Origin: Methylocella silvestris BL2
GTDB taxonomy: Bacteria > Pseudomonadota > Alphaproteobacteria > Rhizobiales > Beijerinckiaceae
Length of the DNA stretch: 64,000 nucleotides
Direction: 5' to 3'
Assembly (NCBI RefSeq): GCF_000021745.1
Contig: NC_011666.1
Coordinates: 3,313,001-3,377,000, forward strand
This document shows positions 1 to 13,223 of this stretch, in pieces. Below the pieces are notes generated by a model. That model was not told where the DNA came from. It searched no databases and saw nothing but the letters and a program-made list of their open reading frames with translations. How positions within the stretch are numbered: the first letter of the stretch is position 1; every line of letters starts with the position of its first letter. The translations under genes and the position numbers were made by a program.

Positions 1-1180
<1,180 letters not shown>

Positions 1181-1328
1181 GGCGAATTGCAAACCTAGCG
1201 CGCCTCGCCGTCCACGGCAAGATGATTTGATCTGGCGCAAAAGTCGTAGGCGGTCGACGGGAACTTTATCGTGATCTATGCAATAGGGCTGATGGCCAAG
1301 GACTCCAGCGGCGGATAAAGCCGAATGA

Positions 1329-3310
<1,982 letters not shown>

Positions 3311-3380
3311 ATCAAATTCACGCGGTCCCGCAAGAGCGGGAACGGGACGAATCAACAAGACAAGCTGGGAGGAGCATCAA

Positions 3381-4388
3381 ATGGCGAAAGCCATATTCGT
3401 CGAAATCGGCGGCGGGTTTGACCACGTGGTGGTCGGCGCAACCGAGGCCGCCGCGCCAAAAAGCGGCGAAATCACCGTAAAGCTGCACGCCTGCTCGCTG
3501 AACTACCATGACTACGTGGTTGTAAGCGGCGTTTGGGGGCCGTCCGAGCGGCGCATCCCCATGGCGGACGGCGCCGGCGAAGTCTCCGCGGTCGGCCCCG
3601 ATGTGACCGAATTCGCCGTCGGCGATCATGTCGTCAGCACCTTCTTCCCGACCTGGCTCGAGGACGAGCCGATCGTCGACAGCTTTGCCACGGTTCCCGG
3701 CGACGGCGTCGACGGCTACGCGCGCGAGATCGTCACGCTTCCGGCGACGGCCTTCACCCATGCGCCGAAAGGCTACAGCCACGTCGAAGCGGCGACCTTG
3801 ACCACCGCCGGCCTGACAGCGTGGCGCGCGCTCTTTGTCGACGACTCGCTCAAACCTGGCGACGTCGTTCTCGTGCAGGGGACCGGCGGCGTCTCGATCT
3901 TTGCGCTGCAATTTGCAAAGCTCGCGGGCGCGCGCGTCATTGCAACCTCGTCGAGTGATGAAAAGCTCGAACGGCTCAAGGCGATGGGCGCGGACCATGT
4001 GATTAATTACAAGACCGACTCGGCCTGGGGAGAGACGGCGCGCCGGCTCACGGGCGGGCGGGGCGTCGACCATGTCGTCGAGGTTGGCGGCCCGTTGACG
4101 CTCGAACAATCTATGACGGCGGCGCGCGTGGGCGGCCATATTTCGGTGATCGGCATTCTGACCGGCGTCGCCGGCGAGATCCCGCTGCTGCCGGCGCTGG
4201 TCCGGCAATTGCGCCTGCAAGGATTGATCGTCGGCAGCCGCAAGCATCAAATCGAGATGATCCGCGCCATCGACGCTGCCGGCATGAAGCCGATCATCGA
4301 CAAAAGCTTTGCGCTGGAGGAGATCGTCGCGGCCTTTCGCCATCAGGAAAGCAACAGGCATTTCGGCAAGATCTGCTTGAGCTTTTGA
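3381..4388 (+). CDS. NAD(P)-dependent zinc-independent alcohol dehydrogenase / quinone oxidoreductase family
   Basis: A 335-residue medium-chain dehydrogenase/reductase. It has an N-terminal GroES-like domain (SLNYHDYVVVSG, PMADGAGEVSAVG) and a Rossmann domain with VLVQGTGGVSIFALQFAKLAGA at about residues 165-186, a variant of the usual GxGGVG loop. The structural-zinc cysteine cluster of true ADHs is absent, which places it with quinone oxidoreductase-like enzymes. The ATG at 3381 follows a strong GGGAGGAG site; an in-frame extension upstream exists but lacks support. The substrate is unknown. Confidence 0.9.
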   Translation: MAKAIFVEIGGGFDHVVVGATEAAAPKSGEITVKLHACSLNYHDYVVVSGVWGPSERRIPMADGAGEVSAVGPDVTEFAVGDHVVSTFFPTWLEDEPIVDSFATVPGDGVDGYAREIVTLPATAFTHAPKGYSHVEAATLTTAGLTAWRALFVDDSLKPGDVVLVQGTGGVSIFALQFAKLAGARVIATSSSDEKLERLKAMGADHVINYKTDSAWGETARRLTGGRGVDHVVEVGGPLTLEQSMTAARVGGHISVIGILTGVAGEIPLLPALVRQLRLQGLIVGSRKHQIEMIRAIDAAGMKPIIDKSFALEEIVAAFRHQESNRHFGKICLSF

Positions 4389-4422
4389 TCGCGCCGAGCG
4401 GCGATTCGCCGCCGCTCGGCAT

Positions 4423-5136
4423 TTACATGAGAAGAAGAAAAATGGGCGCGATCAGCGCGGTCATCACTGCGTTGAGCCCCATCGCTATGCCCGAAAACGT
4501 GCCGGCGACGGAATCCACCGCAAATGCGCGGGCTGTGCCTATGCCATGCGAGACGAGGCCGACGGCAAACCCTCGCGCGGCAAAATTGCGGATGCGCATC
4601 GCATTCATCAGGGGCGTCACCATGACCGCTCCGATAATCCCCGTGGAGATCACCAGCACGGCGGTGAGGGCCGGAACCCCGCCGAGTTGCTCGGAGATCG
4701 CCATGGCGACCGCCGCGGTCACCGATTTTGGCGCGAGCGAGGCAAGAATATCCCGCGGCAATCCGAATGCGAGCGCGATCGTCAGCGTCGAGGCGAGGGC
4801 TGTCGCCGATCCAACGAGGAGAGCGGCGGCCATCGGCAGCAGATAGCGCCGCACCAGCGGCCAGTTGCGATAGAGCGGCACGGCAAGCGCCACCGTCGCC
4901 GGTCCGAGCAGGAAATGCACGAATTGCGCGCCGTTAAAATAGACCTTGTAGTCGGTCCCGGTCAGCATCAGCAGCGCCGCCACGAAGATGACGGCGATCA
5001 GCACGGGATTGACCAGCGGATTGCGTTTCGAAAGACGCGCCAGCGCGTCCGCTGCAAGCCAGGCGAGCAAGGTCACGGTCAGCCACAAAAGAGGCGTGGT
5101 TGAAAGATAGACCCAAAGGCTGAAGGGCGCCGTCAT
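4423..5136 (-). CDS. LrgB/CidB family inner-membrane protein
   Basis: A 237-residue, highly hydrophobic protein with about six to seven membrane segments. Landmarks of the LrgB/YohK family include LLGPATVALAVPLYRNW and SVTAAVAMAISEQLGGVPAL near the middle and GFAVGLVSHGIGTARAF near the C-terminus. These proteins work with LrgA/CidA partners in murein hydrolase control or in small-acid export such as glycolate or pyruvate. Its start overlaps the stop of the LrgA-like gene (5133-5136), so the two form one transcription unit. The exact role in this bacterium is inferred only by family. Confidence 0.92.
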   Translation of the reverse strand: MTAPFSLWVYLSTTPLLWLTVTLLAWLAADALARLSKRNPLVNPVLIAVIFVAALLMLTGTDYKVYFNGAQFVHFLLGPATVALAVPLYRNWPLVRRYLLPMAAALLVGSATALASTLTIALAFGLPRDILASLAPKSVTAAVAMAISEQLGGVPALTAVLVISTGIIGAVMVTPLMNAMRIRNFAARGFAVGLVSHGIGTARAFAVDSVAGTFSGIAMGLNAVMTALIAPIFLLLM

Positions 5137-5525
5137 GGCTTTGACTCCCCGGAGGCTTCGCTCACCCAGCGGGCGACGGCGACAAAGACAAGAACGGTGA
5201 CGATGAGCGTGATCGCCGTCGATCCGATCAGAACCACCGCGATGGCGAGGCCGTGGTCCTCGATGAGCTTGAGGTGCTGCACCACGCCGACCCCCGCCGG
5301 GACGAATAACAGCGCGAGATTTTGCAAAAGGCCGTCAGCGACACGCCCGACGTCGCTTTCGCCGACCTCCGTCCGATCGAGGCCGCTGATCCGCTGATAA
5401 TATTGCAGCCCAAGAAAAAGAAGAACGAGGCCGAGCACCGGGCCGGGCACCGGCAGCCCCAGCGCGCGCGAAAACGCTTCGCCCGCAAGCTGGCACATAA
5501 GGAGCAGGACGAAGCCGCGCACCAT
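5133..5525 (-). CDS. CidA/LrgA family holin-like membrane protein
   Basis: A 130-residue membrane protein with about four hydrophobic segments. The family signature is in the first third (LPVPGPVLGLVLLFLGLQYY), followed by LLQNLALLFVPAGVGVVQH. It is the first gene of the two-gene LrgA-LrgB unit and ends inside the LrgB start by an ATGA overlap. Such pairs are described as modulators of cell lysis or as carboxylate exporters. Nothing in the sequence decides between these. Confidence 0.9.
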   Translation of the reverse strand: MVRGFVLLLMCQLAGEAFSRALGLPVPGPVLGLVLLFLGLQYYQRISGLDRTEVGESDVGRVADGLLQNLALLFVPAGVGVVQHLKLIEDHGLAIAVVLIGSTAITLIVTVLVFVAVARWVSEASGESKP

Positions 5526-5808
5526 GGCTTTAGCGCTCCTTTTCCGGGGCCGCGATCAGCGGGACCTTTGGCGATGCGTAAATCGAGCCGCCTTGCCTCG
5601 CGGGCACGTGTCGCCGTAAGAAGCGGGAGACACGTCGCGCCGCATGTGAGGGCGGCCTCGATCCGGGACCCTCGAACGATAGCAGCAACGCCAGCCCTTG
5701 CCGATAGGCTTGCAGGTCTTGCGCGGGCGTCTCAAAAGGCCTCGACGCCGGCGCTTGCGCCTTGAAAAGGCTGTCCGTGACGAAATTGGAGCGACCGGGT
5801 TGATCGCT

Positions 5809-6195
5809 ATGAAGCCGAAATCCATCGCCTCCCTTTCGGCGGCCTGGCGCGACTGGGGGCCGATCGCGCTTTGGATCGCGGCTTTCGCGATCGCCGATCG
5901 ATGGTTTGCCGTCCCGATCGTCTTTTCGGCGCCTGCGGCGTTTCTCGGCGCGCTCGTCTACGGCTATTTTGCGCGCGAGCGATCGAAACGCCGAAGGGCC
6001 GATTTGATGGAGGAAGCCGCCGCCGCCTGGGAGGCGGTTGAAGACGCGGCGCGTGACGTCGGGGAAGCCGAGAGCGCAGGCGCCGCCGCCGCGGTGACCG
6101 CGCGGCGCGGAGAGGCTTACGCCGCGGCGCTTGATCGGTCCGCGATCGTCGCCAGGCGCCTCACCGATTATGACGCCCGCTATGGCCGCAGTTGA
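5809..6195 (+). CDS. Small membrane-anchored protein with C-terminal coiled region, unknown
   Basis: A 128-residue product that I do not recognise. Residues about 15-50 form two hydrophobic segments (IALWIAAFAIADRWFAVPIV and an Ala/Leu-rich stretch). These are followed by a basic ERSKRRRA stop-transfer and an Ala/Glu-rich helical tail that looks like a coiled coil. ATG 5809 was chosen because the in-frame upstream extension is Arg-rich and lacks a ribosome site. The opposite strand also holds a long frame here, but it has no such membrane pattern. Confidence 0.5.
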   Translation: MKPKSIASLSAAWRDWGPIALWIAAFAIADRWFAVPIVFSAPAAFLGALVYGYFARERSKRRRADLMEEAAAAWEAVEDAARDVGEAESAGAAAAVTARRGEAYAAALDRSAIVARRLTDYDARYGRS

Positions 6196-6290
6196 TTGCT
6201 CGACAAGAAATTGTGTGTCGAGCATGGCGGGTGAGGCTGAAGGTCGGCGGCGTCGCTGAGGATCGGCGCGCCGCCAACTTTACTGGGGCG

Positions 6291-6569
6291 TCAAAGACCG
6301 GCCATTTCACTCATGCTCAGACCTTCGGTCTGCCGAAAAATCTTCGAGATGTTGTCCTGGCCACGGTAGGGGCCGAAACTGCCGGTCCGCTCGCTGCGCG
6401 AGATGAGGCTCTGCTCCGCCTGCGAAATGTCGGGCGCCGCGACAACCGGCGCTGAATTCCCGTCAAGCCTGTCAATCAGACGCTGGCCGGGGGCGGCGCT
6501 GGCGAGCGGAGCCGCGACGCCGTAGGCGAACAGGCATCCGACTACAAATAAACCCTTGTTGATGTTCAT
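6291..6569 (-). CDS. Small exported protein, unknown
   Basis: A 92-residue protein with a clear Sec signal peptide: a short Lys, then a hydrophobic core ending near PLASAAP, with cleavage predicted after about residue 25. The mature part is short, polar and has no cysteine. GGAG lies 7 nt before the second of two adjacent ATGs, so that one is taken as the start. No family is recognised. It is convergent with the membrane gene at 5809-6195. Confidence 0.6.
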   Translation of the reverse strand: MNINKGLFVVGCLFAYGVAAPLASAAPGQRLIDRLDGNSAPVVAAPDISQAEQSLISRSERTGSFGPYRGQDNISKIFRQTEGLSMSEMAGL

Positions 6570-7001
6570 CATCGTTCTCCGTTTGACCGTGTTGCTGTTG
6601 ATGCAGCAAGCGCTAAGGAATTTAAGCTACGCCCATGCGCTTGTTGTGTAGTAAGGAATGCCGGCATTTCGCAAAGTCATCAACTCATACATAGGTTTAG
6701 TGCCGTGATCCCCGGAATGTGTTTGGGTCGAACCAACGCGCCGGACTGACCAAACGGCCAACAGACCGCCATACGGCCTCGGCTATCATTCATCCGGATC
6801 GCTGCTAGGCTGGACGAGGAGAGGCGTCGCCCTGTGCATGAAGACGCCAGATTTTTTTGGCTTGCCGCATCATACCAACGTATGGCTCGCGCCGATCCGG
6901 CAAACGCGTCACAGCGCTATGCGCAGCCTCAAATGTTCCGCCTGATTGTTCATGTGGTTCATGAAACAAGGAAGGACGCCGGCCGGCTCTTTTATGTGAA
7001 A
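6570..7001. other. Intergenic stretch, no gene seen
   Basis: About 430 bases between the start of the small exported gene and the 3' end of the DUF155 gene. Plus-strand frames here run on into the antisense of the DUF155 gene and look like shadows. The region is more AT-rich than its surroundings near 6600-6720 and presumably holds the promoter of the exported-protein gene. I see no RNA gene or repeat in it. Confidence 0.5.
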
Positions 7002-7826
7002 CTAGTGCGGCCTGAAAAAGATCAACTGGCCGATGGTGAGAAGAATTTCAGCAACGATCAGGATCACGATCGTCGCCTCGAGCCGAGTCGCGCGGTCGGC
7101 GTCGAGGATGTCGGTCAGGATTCGCGCGGTCTCGACGATCATGTCGAGCTTGTTCTTCAAGGTTTCGGCGCGTTCCTTCAGCTCATATTCGTCTTCGAGG
7201 CGGGCATAGAGACGCTCGAGATCGGGGCGATCCCAAAGAACGTCGGGCTTTTCCTCGACGGCGACCCGGCCTGAGACGCGATGCTGCACCAGCAGCGTCT
7301 GTCCGATCAGCTTCAGCATGGATCGGCGCTTCCAGGGCGGGCGCCCCGTGCGGGCGAGGCTCGCCGCAAACGGTTCGACAATATCGAACACGGCGTTGAC
7401 CTCGCGCTCGTCGCGCCCGAGCGAGACGCTTTTGGCGAGCGCGTCGGCGACGACGAGAAGGCGCTCGGGCGCCCCGTCCTTCATCAAGATCGAGCCTTCG
7501 GGGTCGATCCTGTCGTCGAACTGGGCGGCGATTTCGAGGACGACCATCTCATCGTCAATATGTTCGTGGCGTCCCGACACGCGCAGTTTCACCTGCGTCA
7601 GGACGTCGTCTTCTTCCAGCGGGGAGAGGCCGATCATGACGGCGACGCCGAACCGGTAGAGCGCCACAAGGCCGTTGCTCCCGGCGTGGAAGGCGAGCGG
7701 ATTGGTCGAGATCGTGTCGGAGCGTTCGAGGCCTGCGGCGTCGATGCGGTCGCCGAGCAGGAGCGCTCGGGCGGTGACGCGCCGCACGTCTGAAGCAGTA
7801 GGGAGGGGTCGATCAGCGTTGGTCAT
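7002..7826 (-). CDS. RMD1/DUF155 family protein
   Basis: A 274-residue protein of the DUF155 (RMD1) family, which also includes the mitochondrial RMND1 proteins of eukaryotes. The body is soluble. The conserved C-terminal part EKPDVLWDRPDLERLYARL, the ERAETLKNKLDMI helix and RATRLEATIVILIVAEILLT ends in a single membrane helix at about residues 250-270. The molecular function of bacterial members is not established. In mitochondria the family affects translation at the inner membrane. It stands alone, with a short 3' distance to the next gene. Confidence 0.85.
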   Translation of the reverse strand: MTNADRPLPTASDVRRVTARALLLGDRIDAAGLERSDTISTNPLAFHAGSNGLVALYRFGVAVMIGLSPLEEDDVLTQVKLRVSGRHEHIDDEMVVLEIAAQFDDRIDPEGSILMKDGAPERLLVVADALAKSVSLGRDEREVNAVFDIVEPFAASLARTGRPPWKRRSMLKLIGQTLLVQHRVSGRVAVEEKPDVLWDRPDLERLYARLEDEYELKERAETLKNKLDMIVETARILTDILDADRATRLEATIVILIVAEILLTIGQLIFFRPH

Positions 7827-8022
7827 GACTTGAGCCTAGCGCTCTTTCCGGCCGGATGAAATCGTCCGACGAATCAGAAATGACGCCAGATCAATAGTTT
7901 GAAGCGGGCCTGCCCCGGCGCAGGCCGAAAAGACGCCGTCCGCTCTAGCTGGGGCAGCGCGATGGGCCGAATGCATAGCCGCATTCCATGACATTTTTGT
8001 GCGGCGCCCCGCACGCAGCCGC

Positions 8023-8769
8023 TCAAGGCTTGCTTTCTTCCGTCGCCCTCAAAAGCCGCGCGAGATCGCCGATGTCGGCGGCGGCGAGGTCTGTCCGCGT
8101 CTTTGGCGCACTCTCGCCCTCCCCGCCGGGCCCGAATTCGAGCGGTCGGGCGATATGCGCGGTCCTGAGGCCGCAGGCGGCCGCAGCAGACAGATCATCG
8201 CTATGGGCCGCGACCATCAAACAGGCCGACGGCGGCAAGTCAAACGCCGCGGCGGCCGCAAGATAAGCCTCGGGCGCCGGCTTGTAAGCGCGGGCGATCT
8301 CCGCGCCGAGGATGGCGTCGAAGGGAAAGCCATTGCGGCGCGCCAGCGCCACGAGAAGCGAAATATTGCCGTTCGACACGGGCGCGATCAGGAACGCCTC
8401 GCGCAACACTCCAAGGCCAGCCGCGACGTCCGGCCATGCGTCAAGCCGGCGCCAGGCGAGATTGAGTTCTCCCAGCGCGGCCTCGGGAGCGCCCTCCAGG
8501 CCGAAGCGCGGCAGGATGCGATCGAGGTTGCGGCGATGGATCACATCGAGCTTGGCGAAGGCGATCCGCCCGGAGCGGACGTCCTCCAGACCGGTCTGGT
8601 ACTCGCCGCGCCAGGCGTCCGCGAAGGCCGGCCAATCGAGGCGATAGCCAAGCGGACCCAGGATGGCCTCGGCCTCGCGCGCGACGCCGCTGCGCCAATC
8701 GACCAGCGTGCCGAAGACGTCGAAAAAGAGCGCTTTGACGTTCGCGCCAAGCAGCGACGCATCAGGCAT
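8023..8769 (-). CDS. Haloacid dehalogenase type II (HAD superfamily)
   Basis: A 248-residue HAD hydrolase. Motif I is FFDVFGTLVDW with the nucleophile Asp at residue 17; motif II is around PVSNGNISLL; motif III/IV is the Lys-containing AYKPAPEAYLAAA segment followed by CLMVAAHSDDLSAAAACGL. The layout matches (S)-2-haloacid dehalogenase type II, which hydrolyses 2-haloacids to 2-hydroxyacids, but many members act on other substrates. The ATG at 8769 gives the usual N-terminus. Confidence 0.88.
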   Translation of the reverse strand: MPDASLLGANVKALFFDVFGTLVDWRSGVAREAEAILGPLGYRLDWPAFADAWRGEYQTGLEDVRSGRIAFAKLDVIHRRNLDRILPRFGLEGAPEAALGELNLAWRRLDAWPDVAAGLGVLREAFLIAPVSNGNISLLVALARRNGFPFDAILGAEIARAYKPAPEAYLAAAAAFDLPPSACLMVAAHSDDLSAAAACGLRTAHIARPLEFGPGGEGESAPKTRTDLAAADIGDLARLLRATEESKP

Positions 8770-8893
8770 GAAAGATCCCCCACAGCAGGCGGCTTCGAAC
8801 CTTTCGCCGCGGCGGATCGGCCGGCCGCGGAAAGATCATTGACGCCAAGCCGGCCCTCGGCTATAGAACCGGCCTCCTATTTGAGGAATAAAC

Positions 8894-8944
8894 GTGAAAT
8901 TTTCTCTCATCGTAACTTGCGCGTCGGGGTTGGGACGGAGATAA
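8894..8944 (+). CDS. Putative ilv leader peptide (Leu-Ile-Val)
   Basis: A 16-codon ORF starting GTG with GAGGAA 5-11 nt upstream, reading (M)KFSLIVTCASGLGRR. Consecutive Leu, Ile and Val codons occur at positions 5-7, exactly the amino acids made by the downstream ilvI-ilvH-ilvC genes. Its stop lies just before a hairpin and then a T-tailed terminator-like hairpin. The arrangement fits ribosome-mediated transcription attenuation. Leader function is inference; the sequence shows only the ORF, codons and hairpins. Confidence 0.6.
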   Translation: MKFSLIVTCASGLGRR

Positions 8945-8997
8945 CTCCGAGTTCCCGAGCTGGCGCGCGTCCGAGGCCCTTAGGGGCCTTTTTTATT
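8931..8997 (+). terminator. Attenuator-type hairpins upstream of ilvI
   Basis: Right after the leader ORF, CGGAG-ATAA-CTCCG (8936-8949) can form a hairpin extended by GGGA/TTCCC. Further on, AGGCCC-TTAG-GGGCCT (about 8974-8989) is followed by a run of T residues. The second is a good intrinsic terminator placed about 100 nt before the ilvI start. Mutually exclusive pairings with the leader region were not computed. Confidence 0.65.
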
Positions 8998-9094
8998 GTC
9001 CGCAAGCCTGCGCCGCGCGGGAGGCGTTCAAGGGCTTGAGGCCTTGTCGAGGATCCGATCGACCGAAGATCGGATAAGCATTCCGGAGCTGAGC

Positions 9095-10852
9095 ATGTCG
9101 AATTTGATCACCGGAGCCGAGATGGTCGTCCGGGCGCTGCAGGACCAGGGCGTCGACAGTATCTTCGGCTATCCGGGCGGCGCGGTGCTGCCGATCTATG
9201 ACGCCCTGTTCCATCAGAACCAGATCGTTCACGTGCTGGTGCGCCATGAGCAGGGCGCGGCCCATGCGGCGGAGGGCTATGCGCGCTCGAGCGGCAAGGT
9301 CGGCGTCGTTCTCGTGACCTCGGGGCCCGGCGCGACCAACGCCATCACCGGCCTCACCGACGCGTTGATGGATTCGATCCCGCTGGTTTGCATCACCGGA
9401 CAGGTTCCGACGCATCTCATCGGCTCCGACGCGTTCCAGGAATGCGACACGGTTGGCATCACTCGCCATTGCACCAAGCATAATTACCTCGTGCGTTCGA
9501 TCGAGGACCTGCCGCGCGTTCTGCATGAGGCGTTCTACGTCGCGCAGACGGGCCGCCCCGGTCCCGTCGTCATCGACATCCCGAAGGACGTTCAATTCGC
9601 GCTTGGCGATTACTTCGGCCCGCACAAGATCGAGCACAAGACCTATAAGCCGAGGCTCGACGGCGACGCCGAGAAGATCGAGCACGCCGTCACCATGATG
9701 CTTGCGGCGCGTCGGCCGGTTTTTTACACGGGCGGCGGCGTGATCAATTCGGGGCCGGAAGCCTCGCGCCTCCTGCGCGAGCTCGTCGAGCTGACCGGCT
9801 TTCCGATCACCTCTACCCTGATGGGCCTCGGCTCCTATCCGGCTTCGGGCGACAAATGGCTCGGCATGCTTGGCATGCATGGGACGTTCGAGGCCAATAA
9901 CGCCATGCATGATTGCGATCTCATGATCGCCGTCGGATCGCGTTTCGACGACCGCATCACCGGCCGGCTCGACGCTTTCTCGCCCGGCTCGAAGAAGATC
10001 CACATCGACATCGATCCCTCCTCGATCAACAAGAACGTCAAGATCGATCTCGGCATTATCGGCGATTGCGCCCATGTGCTGCGGCAGATGTTAGACGCCT
10101 ATCGCGCGCGGAAATCGGCGCCCGACGAAGCGGCGCTGACCCGCTGGTGGCAGGAGATTAACAAATGGCGCGCGCGCAAGTCGCTCTCCTTCAAGCAGTC
10201 GAGCGCGGTGATCAAGCCGCAATATGCGGTGCAGCGCCTGTATGAGCTGACGAAGAATCGCGACACCTACATTACGACGGAAGTCGGCCAGCATCAGATG
10301 TGGGCGGCGCAGCATTATCATTTCGAGGAGCCGAACCGCTGGATGACCAGCGGCGGGCTCGGCACGATGGGCTACGGCCTGCCGGCGGCGATCGGCGCGC
10401 AGATCGCCCATCCGGGCGCGCTCGTCGTCGACATCGCGGGCGAAGCTTCGATTCTGATGAACATCCAGGAGCTGTCGACCGCCATACAATTCCGCCTGCC
10501 GGTCAAGATCTTCATCCTCAACAATGAATATATGGGGATGGTCAGGCAATGGCAGGAGCTGCTGCATGGCGGACGCCTGTCGCAGAGCTATTCGGAGGCG
10601 CTGCCGGATTTCGTCAAGCTCGCCGAAGCCTATGGCGCGCAAGGCATCCGCTGCTCGGACCCCGCAAGTCTCGATGACGCCATCATCGAGATGATCGATT
10701 CGCCGCGTACCGTGGTGTTCGACTGCATTGTCGACAAGACCGAAAACTGCCTACCGATGATTCCCTCGGGCAAGGCCCATAATGAAATGCTGATGCCCGA
10801 CGAAGACGATATAGAGGCCGTGATCGACGCGGCCGGCAAGATGCTGGTTTGA
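9095..10852 (+). CDS. ilvI: Acetolactate synthase large subunit
   Basis: A 585-residue ThDP-dependent enzyme that makes acetolactate and acetohydroxybutyrate, the first common step to Val, Leu and Ile. The catalytic Glu is in VRHEQGAAHAAEGYARS near residue 50. The central FAD/dehydrogenase-like domain and the C-terminal ThDP site IAGEASILMNIQELS are present. In that site the usual GDG reads GEA, so Asp is replaced by Glu. ATG 9095 follows CGGAG and gives the family N-terminus; the upstream in-frame extension overlaps the attenuator. The small-subunit gene follows 5 nt later. Confidence 0.96.
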   Translation: MSNLITGAEMVVRALQDQGVDSIFGYPGGAVLPIYDALFHQNQIVHVLVRHEQGAAHAAEGYARSSGKVGVVLVTSGPGATNAITGLTDALMDSIPLVCITGQVPTHLIGSDAFQECDTVGITRHCTKHNYLVRSIEDLPRVLHEAFYVAQTGRPGPVVIDIPKDVQFALGDYFGPHKIEHKTYKPRLDGDAEKIEHAVTMMLAARRPVFYTGGGVINSGPEASRLLRELVELTGFPITSTLMGLGSYPASGDKWLGMLGMHGTFEANNAMHDCDLMIAVGSRFDDRITGRLDAFSPGSKKIHIDIDPSSINKNVKIDLGIIGDCAHVLRQMLDAYRARKSAPDEAALTRWWQEINKWRARKSLSFKQSSAVIKPQYAVQRLYELTKNRDTYITTEVGQHQMWAAQHYHFEEPNRWMTSGGLGTMGYGLPAAIGAQIAHPGALVVDIAGEASILMNIQELSTAIQFRLPVKIFILNNEYMGMVRQWQELLHGGRLSQSYSEALPDFVKLAEAYGAQGIRCSDPASLDDAIIEMIDSPRTVVFDCIVDKTENCLPMIPSGKAHNEMLMPDEDDIEAVIDAAGKMLV

Positions 10853-10857
10853 GAGAC

Positions 10858-12547
<1,690 letters not shown>

Positions 12548-12555
12548 GGGTTGGC

Positions 12556-12590
12556 AAGGCGGCGCGCGTAACGGCGCGACGCCTTGTTGC
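12556..12590 (+). terminator. Hairpin after ilvC
   Basis: AAGGCGGCGCGCG and GGCGCGACGCCTT around a TAAC loop form a near-complete 13-bp stem beginning 9 nt after the ilvC stop. It is followed by TGTTGCGTTG rather than a pure T run, so it may be a moderate rather than strong terminator. Confidence 0.6.
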
Positions 12591-12952
12591 GTTGCCCAGG
12601 CGGCGAGCCGTGTGTCGGCGAACGGAACCGGCGCCGAGCCCGAGCGGATCGATGGGGCGGCCGTGTTGCACATCCGCCTACGGCGAGTCTTCCTCGAACT
12701 TCGATTTGAAATCCTCGAGCTTGTCGTCTTCGCTCTTGTCGCCGCCATGCGGGCCGCTGGGCGACACGGAGCGGCCTTCCTCGACACCGCCCGCGCCGCC
12801 GCTCGTCCATCTGCCGTGCTCGTCGCGCGGCTGGTCGGGGTTGAATTTCCCAAGTCCCGCCGGCAGGTCGAAGCCGAGGCTCTTGTACAGCGCGCTGGGA
12901 TCGAAACTGTTTGCGATCAGCCGGTCGGCGAGAGTGAGCCGGAACGGCTGTT
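12591..12952 (-). pseudogene. Remnant of a third toxin-carrier gene
   Basis: The reverse strand matches the middle of the two intact genes upstream. It starts at RLTLADRLIANSFDPSALYK, passes through FNPDQPRDEHGRWTSGGAG and ends in the ADVQHGRPIDPLG linker. It lacks the N-terminal part and the whole C-terminal toxin domain. A TAG stop interrupts it between DSP and ADVQHG (12678-12680), and one extra base after PIDPLG shifts the frame, with PFAD continuing in another frame. Homology begins directly at the stop codon of the upstream partner gene, so this looks like a recombination scar. Confidence 0.85.
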
Positions 12953-12953
12953 C

Positions 12954-13223
12954 CTACGCCGCTGCATTCCAGAAGGAAACGAGATTGCGGGCCGCCCGGT
13001 GAGCTTGCTCCAGCGGAGGAGTTAGGCCCATTGCATTTGCTTCAATTTGCCGAAGATGTCTTTCAATGCTCTCGGCGCTGCAACGCCTATCAAGAAGTTC
13101 TATGATCCCCGGAATATAATGATCATATTCGTCGATGAGATGCGGGTTGTCTCCCACAATGATCGGATCCCAGTCCCGTAACAGAATTGTACGAACAATC
13201 GAGAATTTTTCGCTATCGTTCAC
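12954..13223 (-). CDS. Putative immunity protein of cassette 2
   Basis: An 89-residue acidic, probably cytoplasmic protein. It shares a pattern with the partner gene of cassette 1: VR-x2-LL-x2-W-P-I near residue 10, DEYDxYIP near residue 30, I-x6-IE-x2-MG near residue 60, and a C-terminal helix. Overall similarity is modest, as expected if each matches its own toxin. Its ATG overlaps the toxin stop by 4 nt (13220-13223). The neutralising role is inferred from architecture; I know similar small proteins only as uncharacterised. Confidence 0.75.
   Translation of the reverse strand: MNDSEKFSIVRTILLRDWDPIIVGDNPHLIDEYDHYIPGIIELLDRRCSAESIERHLRQIEANAMGLTPPLEQAHRAARNLVSFWNAAA

Noticed and set aside
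5530-6225. 231-codon reverse frame opposite the small membrane gene
   Set aside because: Arg/Pro-rich product, no start signal; the forward frame has a membrane-protein pattern.
12592-13025. Forward frames across the carrier remnant and partner gene
   Set aside because: They are antisense to sequence whose reverse frame is homologous to the neighbouring carrier genes.
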